Source: Desulfonema limicola
GTDB taxonomy: Bacteria > Desulfobacterota > Desulfobacteria > Desulfobacterales > DYRC01
Assembly: GCA_020718925.1 (NCBI GenBank)
Contig: DYRC01000251.1
Location: forward strand, 1 to 6,165
Direction of reading: 5' to 3'
DNA: 6,165 nucleotides
Each line of letters starts with the position of its first letter. Position 1 is the stretch's first letter. The notes under the pieces were generated by a model. That model had not been told where the DNA came from, did no database searches, and saw only the letters and a program-made list of their open reading frames with translations. This document shows, one piece after another, positions 1-5,805 of the stretch. The position numbers were made by a program, and so were the translations under genes.

Positions 1-1259
1 GGCAGTGCGCCGAGATAGGTGCGCCGATGTCCCCGGATTTCCGCTTCATCCCGAACGCCGCCCAGAGAAATCCGCACGAATTTACGTTTTACCGCCTTGG
101 CAATCGCCTTGCCCAGCGATGTTTTTCCCACGCCCGGAGGTCCCACAAAGCATAAAATCGGTCCTTTGGTTTTGGGATTAAGCTTTCTGACGCTCAGATA
201 TTCCAATATCCGATCTTTGATTTTATCTAATCCGTGATGCCCATCGTCTAAAATTTTTTTAGCCTCTTTGATATTGATAATATCTTTGGTAGATTTCTTC
301 CAAGGCATATCCGTAAGCCAGTCTAAATAGTTGCGGATAATCGAAGACTCTCCGGATTCCGGGTGCATCTGTTCTAAGCGTTTTAATTGCTTATGAGATT
401 CTTCATGTGCGGCGCGGCTCATCTTGGCGCGTTTGATTTTTTTCTCATATTCTTTGATTTCCTGCGCTTTATCATCCGGATCGCCTAATTCCCGATGAAT
501 GGCTCTGACCTGTTCTCTTAAAAAATAATCGCGCTGGTTTTTTGAAATTTCTTCGCGCACATCCGATTGAATTTTTGCCTGAACCGCTGAAAATTCAAGC
601 TCGCGTACCAGCAGATGATTGATCTTTCTGAGCCGGTCAATGGGATTGAGAATTTCCAGCAATTTCTGAGATTCTTCAAGTTTGAGCCTGAGATTTGACC
701 CCACCAGATCGGCAAGCTTTCCGGGATCATGAATACTATCCAGCACGGACTTTACTTCATTATTCATTTCCCCCCTGAGCGATAGGATTTTTTCCGAAAT
801 ATCCCTGACCGCACGCATCATGGCTTGGGTCTCCGTGTCCGGTTCTTGCTGCCGATCTTCTTTAAGCACCTCGACTTTTACGCGATACCAGGGTTTGACT
901 TTGACATAGCCGGTAATCTTTGCTTTGCTAATCCCCTGCACCAGCGCTTTGACCCGTCCGTCAGGAAGTTTGAGCATTTTCAGGACTCTTCCGATAGTTC
1001 CCATCGCATAAATATCGTTAGGACCGGGGTTTTCACTGTTCGGGTCTTTCTGGGTTGCCAGCATCAGAAAACCATCTTTTGACACAGCTTCTTCTACTGC
1101 CCGAACCGTCTGCCTGCGTCCCACAAACAACGGCAGCAGCATATCCGTAAAAATCACCACATCCCGAACCGGCATGAGCGGCATGGTTTCCGGAATCGTT
1201 TCCTGTTTCTGATCTTCTTCAATCACGTTAATCAGATCGTCATTATCTGCCTGAGCCAT
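1..1259 (-). CDS. lon: ATP-dependent protease Lon, N-terminal half (cut by window edge)
   Basis: Lon is a cytoplasmic AAA+ serine protease that unfolds and degrades damaged and regulatory proteins. About 419 codons are visible from the ATG at 1259-1257; family members are usually near 800 residues, so the Walker B region and the Ser-Lys protease domain lie beyond base 1. Residues ~25-225 form the Lon substrate-binding (LAN) domain, opening with LMPVRDVVIFTDMLLPLFVGR. A helical region follows, with NQRDYFLREQVRAIHRELG (~241-259) as the classic Lon signature. Then come the pre-AAA motif HHGLDKIKDRILEYLSVRKL (341-360) and Walker A GPPGVGKTS (373-381, Lys379). GGVRDEAEIRGHRRTYLGA near the edge is also diagnostic. 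The start is fixed by an AGGAG ribosome site (1265-1269) five bases upstream. The frame is intact with no odd residues. The neighbouring PilZ/cNMP gene ends 36 bases upstream on the same strand. Identification is near certain. Confidence 0.97.
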   Translation of the reverse strand, partial: MAQADNDDLINVIEEDQKQETIPETMPLMPVRDVVIFTDMLLPLFVGRRQTVRAVEEAVSKDGFLMLATQKDPNSENPGPNDIYAMGTIGRVLKMLKLPDGRVKALVQGISKAKITGYVKVKPWYRVKVEVLKEDRQQEPDTETQAMMRAVRDISEKILSLRGEMNNEVKSVLDSIHDPGKLADLVGSNLRLKLEESQKLLEILNPIDRLRKINHLLVRELEFSAVQAKIQSDVREEISKNQRDYFLREQVRAIHRELGDPDDKAQEIKEYEKKIKRAKMSRAAHEESHKQLKRLEQMHPESGESSIIRNYLDWLTDMPWKKSTKDIINIKEAKKILDDGHHGLDKIKDRILEYLSVRKLNPKTKGPILCFVGPPGVGKTSLGKAIAKAVKRKFVRISLGGVRDEAEIRGHRRTYLGAL

Positions 1260-1294
1260 TTTTTCTCCTGTTTATACAAAATGCGAATTGGGCT

Positions 1295-1324
1295 ATCATA
1301 TACCACCTTCCCTGATATTTTCAA
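1295..1324 (-). promoter_or_regulatory. Candidate sigma70-type promoter for lon
   Basis: On the minus strand, TTGAAA (1324-1319, 5/6 to the -35 consensus) is followed after 18 bases by TATGAT (1300-1295, 5/6 to the -10 consensus). Transcription would start near 1288, giving a ~29-base leader that holds the AGGAG ribosome site of lon. The -35 lies within the last codons of the upstream gene and the -10 overlaps its TGA stop (1298-1296). No hairpin terminator is visible between the two genes, so read-through from upstream is also possible. I looked for a sigma32-type -10 (CCCCAT-like) at the right distance and did not find one. Prediction by eye only. Confidence 0.5.
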
Positions 1325-4300
1325 TGCTTCCTATGGTCTGTTCTTTAAGAAGGGCGTCAAATCTGACATGAATGGAATAGGTGCTGGCATACCGCCGAAT
1401 AACGCTAATCACTGTGCCGCTCACGTCAAGTTCCTGTTGAATATTTTTTGAAGAAAGAATGGCAGTTATACCGAGTTTTCTGCCCAAAAGGATCTGAGCG
1501 GTTTTTTCCGAAGTTTTAATGGAAAACGCCAGCCCTCCGGCGGAAATGTCCCGTAGCTGTCCTTTGAACTCTTTGCCTTCGGGCGCGCCGGATATGCTGA
1601 GCAATTGAAGCGATAACTGTCCGGTCAGCAGAATTCTTTTCTGAGTTCTCCGCTCAATTTCTTTTCTTTTGAGCAATTGATAAAAACTTTCCAGAAACGG
1701 AAAACAATATTCATAAAGCTTTGATTCCAGTTGCGGATATGGTTCTTTCCATGTATTCAGAATATCTTTATGGAGATAATTCATCTTCACACGCGAAATC
1801 GTTATCAGGGATGTGGTGCAGAAGGTGATGGAAAAAAAGCTGTCTTCTCCGGCAATATCTCCGGGATTCAATGTTTTTAACAGCCGCTCCTGCTTTCCAT
1901 GACGCCAGACCATTTTCAACTGTCCGTAGCGGATAAAATAAAGCCGGTTATTTCTTTCTCCCTGCACAAATACCGGCTGATTCGCCTCATAAATGATTTC
2001 TTCCATAGACTGGTACAAGGCATTGGATTCTTCAAGGCTTAAATTCTCATCCAAATCGGGCCAGAGATTCACATCATGCTCCGCAGCAGAAAAATCATTT
2101 TTTTCCATCTCGATGATTTCAGCAGACCGCATGATTTCAGACAGAGCCATCGGATCGGTCTCTATCATTTTTTCTCTTAAAGCTTGTGCCTGATCGAATT
2201 TTTTCTCTTTTGCCAATGTTACAATCTGATCAAACATAAGACAGATGACAGATTCTTCAATGGTTTGAGCATTCCGGCACACCGAAGGATCATAAGAAAC
2301 AATCGTAACTTTCTTTTCAGATGGCTGTCTGAGCTTAAATTCCGCAGGCGCGGTCTCAGATTTTGGCGGAGATGATAATCTGAGAGTTGTCTCCGGCTTT
2401 TCAGGCGCAGGTTTCTGCTCTCTTACCGGAGGTTTCAATGTCGGTTTGGACTGAGGGGTTTCACGCTTTTTGGCTTCGGCGCGTTGTATGTCTGTCAAGG
2501 CAGTGGCTGCCGCAGTTTTTACGCCATCGCTGTATGCGCCTAAGAGCTTTTTCTGCTCCGCAATGTCTTTTAATTTCGGGACAGCCCGCGAATCGCCGAT
2601 ACGTCCCAGAGCATGGCAGATTTTTTCCTTGAATTTATCGCCCAATTTTGAGGAAAACAGCGATTTGGATTCAAGCATCTCCAGCAGAACAGGAACGGCG
2701 CCGGCATAGCGCAGCCCTCCCAGCATATCTGTCAGAACGGTTTTCATGGCGTCATCTGCGGAAGACAGGGCTGAAAGCAGTATTTCGCCCCTGTATTTTC
2801 CGCCGATGCCGTAAATGCTGTTCACCGCTTCCTGTTTTATTCGGAAATCGTCATGATTCAACAAGGGCTTTAAAAACAGCACATCGTCTTCTGAGCCGAT
2901 TTTTCCTAATATCAGCACAATATTTCGCAGATAATACCAGGACGCGCCCGGCTCAATCCGATTTCTCAGAGCCGGAATAGCAGGTGAGCCGATTTCAGGA
3001 ATCAGTTTCAACAATTGCGCCCGTTCTGCCCGGCTTTCGCTTTTTTTCAGAATATCCAAAAGATATTCGGCAGCAAGTCCGCCAAACCGTTTCAGGAGTA
3101 AGCCTGCTGTTTTCTGATGTCCTTTCTGATTGTGCTTAAATTCTTCTGATAACACTGCCAATATGTCTTCTGTGCCGATTTCTTTAAGCGTATTTTCGGC
3201 AAGATTGCGAATATCTTTGTCTTTTTCAGGCATCTCATAGCAAATCGCATAAAGGCTTTCCAAAACAGATTCGGATTCTTCAAAGCGGAATTCCCGAATC
3301 TTATTCCGCGCCGTCTGACCGAGATAGGCATATATTTTCATGGAAGCCGATGTAATCTGAGATTCGCTTCTGATCCATTCGCTCAGTTTGACAATCAGAT
3401 CCTTGGCAGTATCGAATTTCCCTTCGGCAGTCATATCGTCAATAATACCGGGAATGGCGTGCATCAGATCATCGTCTGCAAATCGGGAGATGTCGCCGTT
3501 TAAAACAGCCTTGACCCCTTCTCTGATGCGGGCAGCGCGTTCGACTTTTTCCTGAACGCGGTATGTCAGAGTTCTCAGCGTTTCGGAAAACCTTCCGCCC
3601 AGAAGTCCTTCGGTATCCTGAGACATAATCATGCTCAGAGTATCGTCATCCATATCAGACATGATATTTGAAATACTCATGGACAGTTTTTCTTTACCAT
3701 CATCGTCCAGCAAATCATCCAATACCCGAACCATGTGAACCATAATCTGAGCAAGCTTATTCACCGTCATTCCGGATCGGCGTTCCATGATATGATTCAT
3801 GCCGATCTGAAACGCCTTCTCAGCCCATTCGGGATTTTTTGCCATGCCTTTTACTTTTTGCAGCGCGGAATCAGAAAGTTCCTTATCTCCGGTAAAATGC
3901 CGGAGAATATCTTCATCCTGAATGCCGACATCGGTCAGCATCCGGTTCTCATTGGATGAGTATGATGACGTCTTATAATCTGCCAGAATATGGGTATGAG
4001 ACTGACGCAGCAATTCTTCGGTATGTTCGATTTCAGCAGATTTAGCAATAATTTCAAGAAATTGTCGAAGTTCAGGAATTTTAACGTCTCTCATAAACTT
4101 GACGCTTTTAAGCCCCAGATCAAAAATCATCTCCAAAAATGCCATTGCCTGCGGGTTTTTCCGCTGATCTTTCTCGTTGAGGGACTGCCCTGAAATCAGA
4201 TAGCTTTTCCCAAATTCTGTAATGATTACAGACTCATCCTGAGAAAGCGCAGTGATAAGGGACTGATATGCCCTGTTCACGGAGTTTGCGACCATCGGGC

Positions 4301-4391
4301 TTGCCGGCGGATACAGGCGAATATGCGTAACCGCCAGATTCATCAGGGTCAATGCGTCAATCATCTTTTTGGATATATCCGGTGCTGCCAT
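1296..4391 (-). CDS. HEAT-repeat / cyclic-nucleotide-binding / PilZ signalling protein
   Basis: A 1031-residue protein with no signal peptide or membrane segment, so probably a cytoplasmic second-messenger effector. Residues 1-~130 form a helical module with an LYPPASP motif (26-32), like the N-terminus of many delta-proteobacterial HEAT proteins. Residues ~130-400 are helical and unassigned. HEAT-type helical pairs span ~400-640 (e.g. LLKLIPEIGSPAIPAL, CHALGRIGDSRAVPKL) and suggest protein binding. Residues ~640-695 are a Pro/Lys/Glu-rich linker. A short helical segment (~710-765, with AKEKKFDQAQALREKMIETD) leads to a cNMP-binding domain (~785-890; PGDIAGEDSFF at 843-853). A C-terminal PilZ domain (~914-1020) keeps R915-x3-R919 and D948-x-S950-x-x-G953, the two c-di-GMP-contacting motifs. 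The phosphate-binding cassette of the cNMP domain lacks the usual Arg. The start has only a weak AAGAGA ribosome site (4401-4406). TGA is followed at once by in-frame TAG. It is 36 bases upstream of lon. Domain calls are firm; the output is unknown. Confidence 0.93.
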   Translation of the reverse strand: MAAPDISKKMIDALTLMNLAVTHIRLYPPASPMVANSVNRAYQSLITALSQDESVIITEFGKSYLISGQSLNEKDQRKNPQAMAFLEMIFDLGLKSVKFMRDVKIPELRQFLEIIAKSAEIEHTEELLRQSHTHILADYKTSSYSSNENRMLTDVGIQDEDILRHFTGDKELSDSALQKVKGMAKNPEWAEKAFQIGMNHIMERRSGMTVNKLAQIMVHMVRVLDDLLDDDGKEKLSMSISNIMSDMDDDTLSMIMSQDTEGLLGGRFSETLRTLTYRVQEKVERAARIREGVKAVLNGDISRFADDDLMHAIPGIIDDMTAEGKFDTAKDLIVKLSEWIRSESQITSASMKIYAYLGQTARNKIREFRFEESESVLESLYAICYEMPEKDKDIRNLAENTLKEIGTEDILAVLSEEFKHNQKGHQKTAGLLLKRFGGLAAEYLLDILKKSESRAERAQLLKLIPEIGSPAIPALRNRIEPGASWYYLRNIVLILGKIGSEDDVLFLKPLLNHDDFRIKQEAVNSIYGIGGKYRGEILLSALSSADDAMKTVLTDMLGGLRYAGAVPVLLEMLESKSLFSSKLGDKFKEKICHALGRIGDSRAVPKLKDIAEQKKLLGAYSDGVKTAAATALTDIQRAEAKKRETPQSKPTLKPPVREQKPAPEKPETTLRLSSPPKSETAPAEFKLRQPSEKKVTIVSYDPSVCRNAQTIEESVICLMFDQIVTLAKEKKFDQAQALREKMIETDPMALSEIMRSAEIIEMEKNDFSAAEHDVNLWPDLDENLSLEESNALYQSMEEIIYEANQPVFVQGERNNRLYFIRYGQLKMVWRHGKQERLLKTLNPGDIAGEDSFFSITFCTTSLITISRVKMNYLHKDILNTWKEPYPQLESKLYEYCFPFLESFYQLLKRKEIERRTQKRILLTGQLSLQLLSISGAPEGKEFKGQLRDISAGGLAFSIKTSEKTAQILLGRKLGITAILSSKNIQQELDVSGTVISVIRRYASTYSIHVRFDALLKEQTIGSIENIREGGI

Positions 4392-4421
4392 AAAATACGT
4401 CTCTTTTATTTCAGAAGTTGG

Positions 4422-4440
4422 TAATGTTTGTCAGACATTA
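4422..4440. repeat. Palindrome TAATGT-N7-ACATTA at the regulator's promoter
   Basis: Perfect 6-base arms (4422-4427 and 4435-4440) are separated by seven bases, centred at 4431. It overlaps the candidate -10 and start point of the large regulator gene, a typical operator position. The 19-base size and symmetric arms fit a dimeric helix-turn-helix regulator, but AT-rich 6-base arms can also arise by chance. The 8-mer GTTTGTCA (4426-4433) inside it recurs inverted as TGACAAAC at 4515-4522, over the -35 of the divergent promoter. Confidence 0.35.
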
Positions 4441-4464
4441 AAAGAAATATGCGGTATGCGTCAA
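4437..4464 (-). promoter_or_regulatory. Candidate promoter for the HEAT/cNMP/PilZ gene
   Basis: On the minus strand, TTGACG (4464-4459, 5/6) and TTTAAT (4442-4437, 5/6) are separated by 16 bases. Transcription would begin near 4430, leaving a leader of about 39 bases before the ATG at 4391. The spacing is slightly short but usable by a sigma70-type holoenzyme. A palindrome (4422-4440) overlaps the -10 and the predicted start point, so repression there is plausible. Prediction by eye only. Confidence 0.4.
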
Positions 4465-4513
4465 TGAAAAAAAACTCAGGATCAGCAATTTTCAGTTGTA
4501 TTTTGCAAAAATA

Positions 4514-4544
4514 TTGACAAACTTCGGATTGCAAGACATATATC
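4514..4544 (+). promoter_or_regulatory. Candidate promoter for the hsdR remnant
   Basis: A perfect -35 TTGACA (4514-4519) is followed by TATATC (4539-4544, 4/6) at a long spacing of 19 bases; CATATA (4537-4542) at 17 bases is an alternative but a poorer -10. Transcription would start near 4551, just before the AGGA ribosome site (4555-4558) of the ORF at 4567. A 10-base palindrome TTTTGCAAAA (4501-4510) lies directly upstream of the -35. This arrangement suggests that the ancestral restriction gene's own expression signals survived its decay. Confidence 0.35.
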
Positions 4545-4566
4545 GTTCTGACATAGGAATTGATAA

Positions 4567-4752
4567 ATGAGCTCAGATGAAATCAGAAATCTCAGCGAAG
4601 CGGATACCAGAGCAAAACGGATTGACCCCGCCATTCATAAACGCGGCTGGGGTGAAGATTTGATTCGGCGTGAAGAAACCTTTGTCTTTTCTTCAAACGG
4701 TTTTATGTTTGTCGAATTTGACAAATTCACCGGACTTAAAAGAAACCGGTGA
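4567..4752 (+). pseudogene. hsdR: Remnant of type I restriction enzyme R subunit (HsdR), internally deleted
   Basis: The 61-codon ORF carries two pieces of one family in the right order. Residues 10-38 (SEADTRAKRIDP, then RGWGEDLIRREET) match the extreme N-terminus of type I restriction R subunits, whose usual wording is EADTRAKLIDPAL...RGWTEDLIRREETAG. Residues 39-57 (FVFSSNGFMFVEFDKFTGL) match the motif just after the nuclease core in the same proteins. The ~80-100 residues between, which carry the PD-(D/E)xK nuclease residues (an Asp and an E-A-K motif), are missing, with the join at about 4680/4681. After TGL the ORF ends in KRNR-stop, so the helicase and C-terminal regions of a protein of roughly 800-1000 residues are gone. 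An AGGA ribosome site (4555-4558) and a candidate promoter remain. No hsdM or hsdS is in the window. The family match is from memory of conserved motifs. A small expressed protein cannot be excluded, but nuclease activity can. Confidence 0.75.
4714..4752 (+). repeat. Two adjoining inverted repeats at the end of the hsdR remnant
   Basis: GAATTT-GAC-AAATTC (4714-4728) has perfect 6-base arms with a 3-base loop. It overlaps a second repeat by two bases: TCACCGG (4727-4733) and CCGGTGA (4746-4752), perfect 7-base arms around a 12-base loop, the right arm containing the TGA stop. A third hairpin follows at 4757-4769. These could fold in the transcript as a 3' structure, or mark the breakpoint where the rest of hsdR was lost. 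Either reading is inference. Confidence 0.45.
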
Positions 4753-4756
4753 GACA

Positions 4757-4775
4757 GCTCATATTGAGCGTTTTT
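4757..4775 (+). terminator. Weak intrinsic terminator after the hsdR remnant
   Basis: GCTCA-TAT-TGAGC (4757-4769) forms a 5-base stem with a 3-base loop, followed by G and five T residues (4771-4775), four bases after the remnant's stop codon. The stem is short and only three of five pairs are G-C, so it would be a weak terminator on its own. The 7-base-arm repeat just upstream may add to it. Confidence 0.4.
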
Positions 4776-4936
4776 AGTTTTGCAATTACCTCTACAGATA
4801 TAAATTTCACGGAGATCGGAATTATAAAATTTTACCGCATAAATGATCAGATTATTTTGTTACAGACCCTAAGTGAGTGATTCCCCGAAAGTCGGTTATT
4901 GAAATTTTGCTGAACATAAAGCCTCTTCCGTAGTTA
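4776..4936. other. Intergenic stretch, no gene seen
   Basis: AT-rich DNA between the convergent hsdR remnant and the YiiX-type gene. It holds only minor symmetric sequences: TAAAATTTTA (4825-4834), a 4-base stem CCGA-AAG-TCGG (4885-4895), and GTAGT-T-ACTAC (4930-4940), which spans the stop codon of the YiiX-type gene. None is followed by a T-run on the minus strand, so I see no convincing terminator for that gene. I recognised no further hsdR fragments here. Confidence 0.5.
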
Positions 4937-5536
4937 CTACTTTTGTCCCACAGTCATCAGCAAGGGCGATCTGAAAATTGCTGCCGGTGAGATAACCGCT
5001 TCATCAAGCGGCACGGACTTGCCATAGCGCTCCCGCATTTTCTGTTTGACCACCGGATCAGAAAGGTTGAACTCCCGAAGCAGTTGCAGTTCTCCGATTT
5101 TAATGCCCAGTGCCTGATAATACATTTTCCACACCAATTCCGAACAATATATCTTTTCATCAGACCATTCAAATATCAGATCATACGGCTTACCCTCAAA
5201 CTTTTTTGCAGCTTTTTTAAGCTCGGAAACGGATAAGCGCGTTGATGCCTCTTTAAGCCTCTTGATGACATACTTTTTTCCCTGACCGCGACTGATCCAC
5301 TTATCAAGCGGCGTATAGCAAACGGTTGAGGCTGCTTCAAATACATAAGGCTGGTTGTTTTGAAACAGGATAATTCCGACATGACTGTAAGAAGAATTTG
5401 TCGCCCGCTGAATTGCAATACTTTGAGAGGATCGGGAAGTCTGAAAAATAATATCGCCTTCTCTCAGATCAGAAGGCAATTCAATCGCATACGAAACTGC
5501 GGCTGTGAACAAAAAAATCCAAACAATATATCTCAT
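4937..5536 (-). CDS. Secreted YiiX-type permuted papain-like (NlpC/P60-related) hydrolase
   Basis: A 199-residue protein of the YaeF/YiiX family (peptidase C92, formerly DUF830), thiol hydrolases with a circularly permuted NlpC/P60 fold; the substrate of this member is unknown. Residues 1-17 are a Sec signal peptide (charged start, hydrophobic core, SYA before Ile18) with no lipobox Cys, so the mature protein is probably periplasmic. LREGDIIFQT (24-33) opens the domain. Predicted catalytic residues are His52 in YSHVGII and Cys131 in YCSELVWK, with Glu67 (FEAAS) as the likely third residue. The permuted order (His before Cys) is as expected for the family, and the length is normal. In-frame TAG (5545-5543) lies three codons upstream of the ATG, so the start cannot be earlier. 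The only ribosome-site-like element is a poorly placed GGGAA (5551-5547). It is a single-gene unit, divergent from the Uma2 gene. Confidence 0.88.
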   Translation of the reverse strand: MRYIVWIFLFTAAVSYAIELPSDLREGDIIFQTSRSSQSIAIQRATNSSYSHVGIILFQNNQPYVFEAASTVCYTPLDKWISRGQGKKYVIKRLKEASTRLSVSELKKAAKKFEGKPYDLIFEWSDEKIYCSELVWKMYYQALGIKIGELQLLREFNLSDPVVKQKMRERYGKSVPLDEAVISPAAIFRSPLLMTVGQK

Positions 5537-5539
5537 CGG

Positions 5540-5568
5540 TTTCTATTTCCCAAAACAGAGTGTGTCAA
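5540..5568 (-). promoter_or_regulatory. Candidate promoter of the YiiX-type gene, overlapping its start
   Basis: On the minus strand, a perfect -35 TTGACA (5568-5563), a 17-base spacer and TAGAAA (5545-5540, 4/6 to the -10 consensus). The predicted start point falls near 5533, at the ATG itself (5536-5534), which would give an mRNA with essentially no leader. That fits the lack of a good ribosome site, but the -10 is only moderate and the real promoter could lie farther upstream. Confidence 0.4.
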
Positions 5569-5570
5569 CT

Positions 5571-5583
5571 CCTGAATTTCAGG
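5571..5583. repeat. 13-base palindrome CCTGAATTTCAGG next to the -35
   Basis: Perfect 6-base arms (CCTGAA / TTCAGG) around one central base, two bases upstream of the TTGACA -35 of the YiiX-type gene. The position suits a regulator-binding site. It is not followed by a T-run and is too compact to make a good RNA hairpin, so an operator or activator site is the more natural reading. The cognate regulator is unknown. Confidence 0.35.
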
Positions 5584-5805
5584 CGTTCTCCGGATGATAG
5601 AAAGGCTCTTCATCATCCCTCATTCGGTTTATTTACATCAATCATAAGCTGATTGCAACTCAAAAGAATGGAAATCGTTGAATGCCCTGAGTTCCTTGCA
5701 TAACCAGATAGTCATTTTATGAGAAAGTAACTTTTTCAAAGATACGGCGGGGGTTGTGAATATCCGAAAAATATGATAAACTCGATCTGATAAAGGAGAA
5801 AAACA
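5584..5805. other. Upstream region of the Uma2 gene, no gene seen
   Basis: This stretch carries no convincing coding sequence. Near its right end is a possible weak promoter for the Uma2 gene: TTGTGA (5754-5759), 15 bases, GATAAA (5775-5780). TATGAT (5772-5777) is a better -10 but has no matching -35. TGATAAA occurs twice, 14 bases apart (5774-5780 and 5788-5794), just before the ribosome site. A five-G run (5749-5753) precedes the possible -35. Confidence 0.4.

Noticed and set aside
825..1082. 85-codon plus-strand ORF inside lon
   Set aside because: It lies wholly within the strongly conserved Lon frame on the other strand, has no ribosome site I could see and resembles no family.
1259..1300. 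Heat-shock (sigma32-type) promoter for lon
   Set aside because: A TTGAAA is present, but no CCCCAT-like -10 occurs at the proper distance; GCCCAATT is too far away.
2648..2980. 110-codon plus-strand ORF opposite the HEAT repeats
   Set aside because: Antisense shadow of the 1031-residue gene; its Arg/Ser/Cys-rich composition is typical of a shadow frame.
3092..3331. 79-codon minus-strand ORF in another frame of the large gene
   Set aside because: Overlaps the real coding frame on the same strand, which shows clear HEAT-type protein sequence; no independent signals.
4930..4940. GTAGT-T-ACTAC as a terminator for the YiiX-type gene
   Set aside because: The symmetric stretch spans the stop codon, leaves a stem of about four pairs and has no T-run after it on the minus strand.
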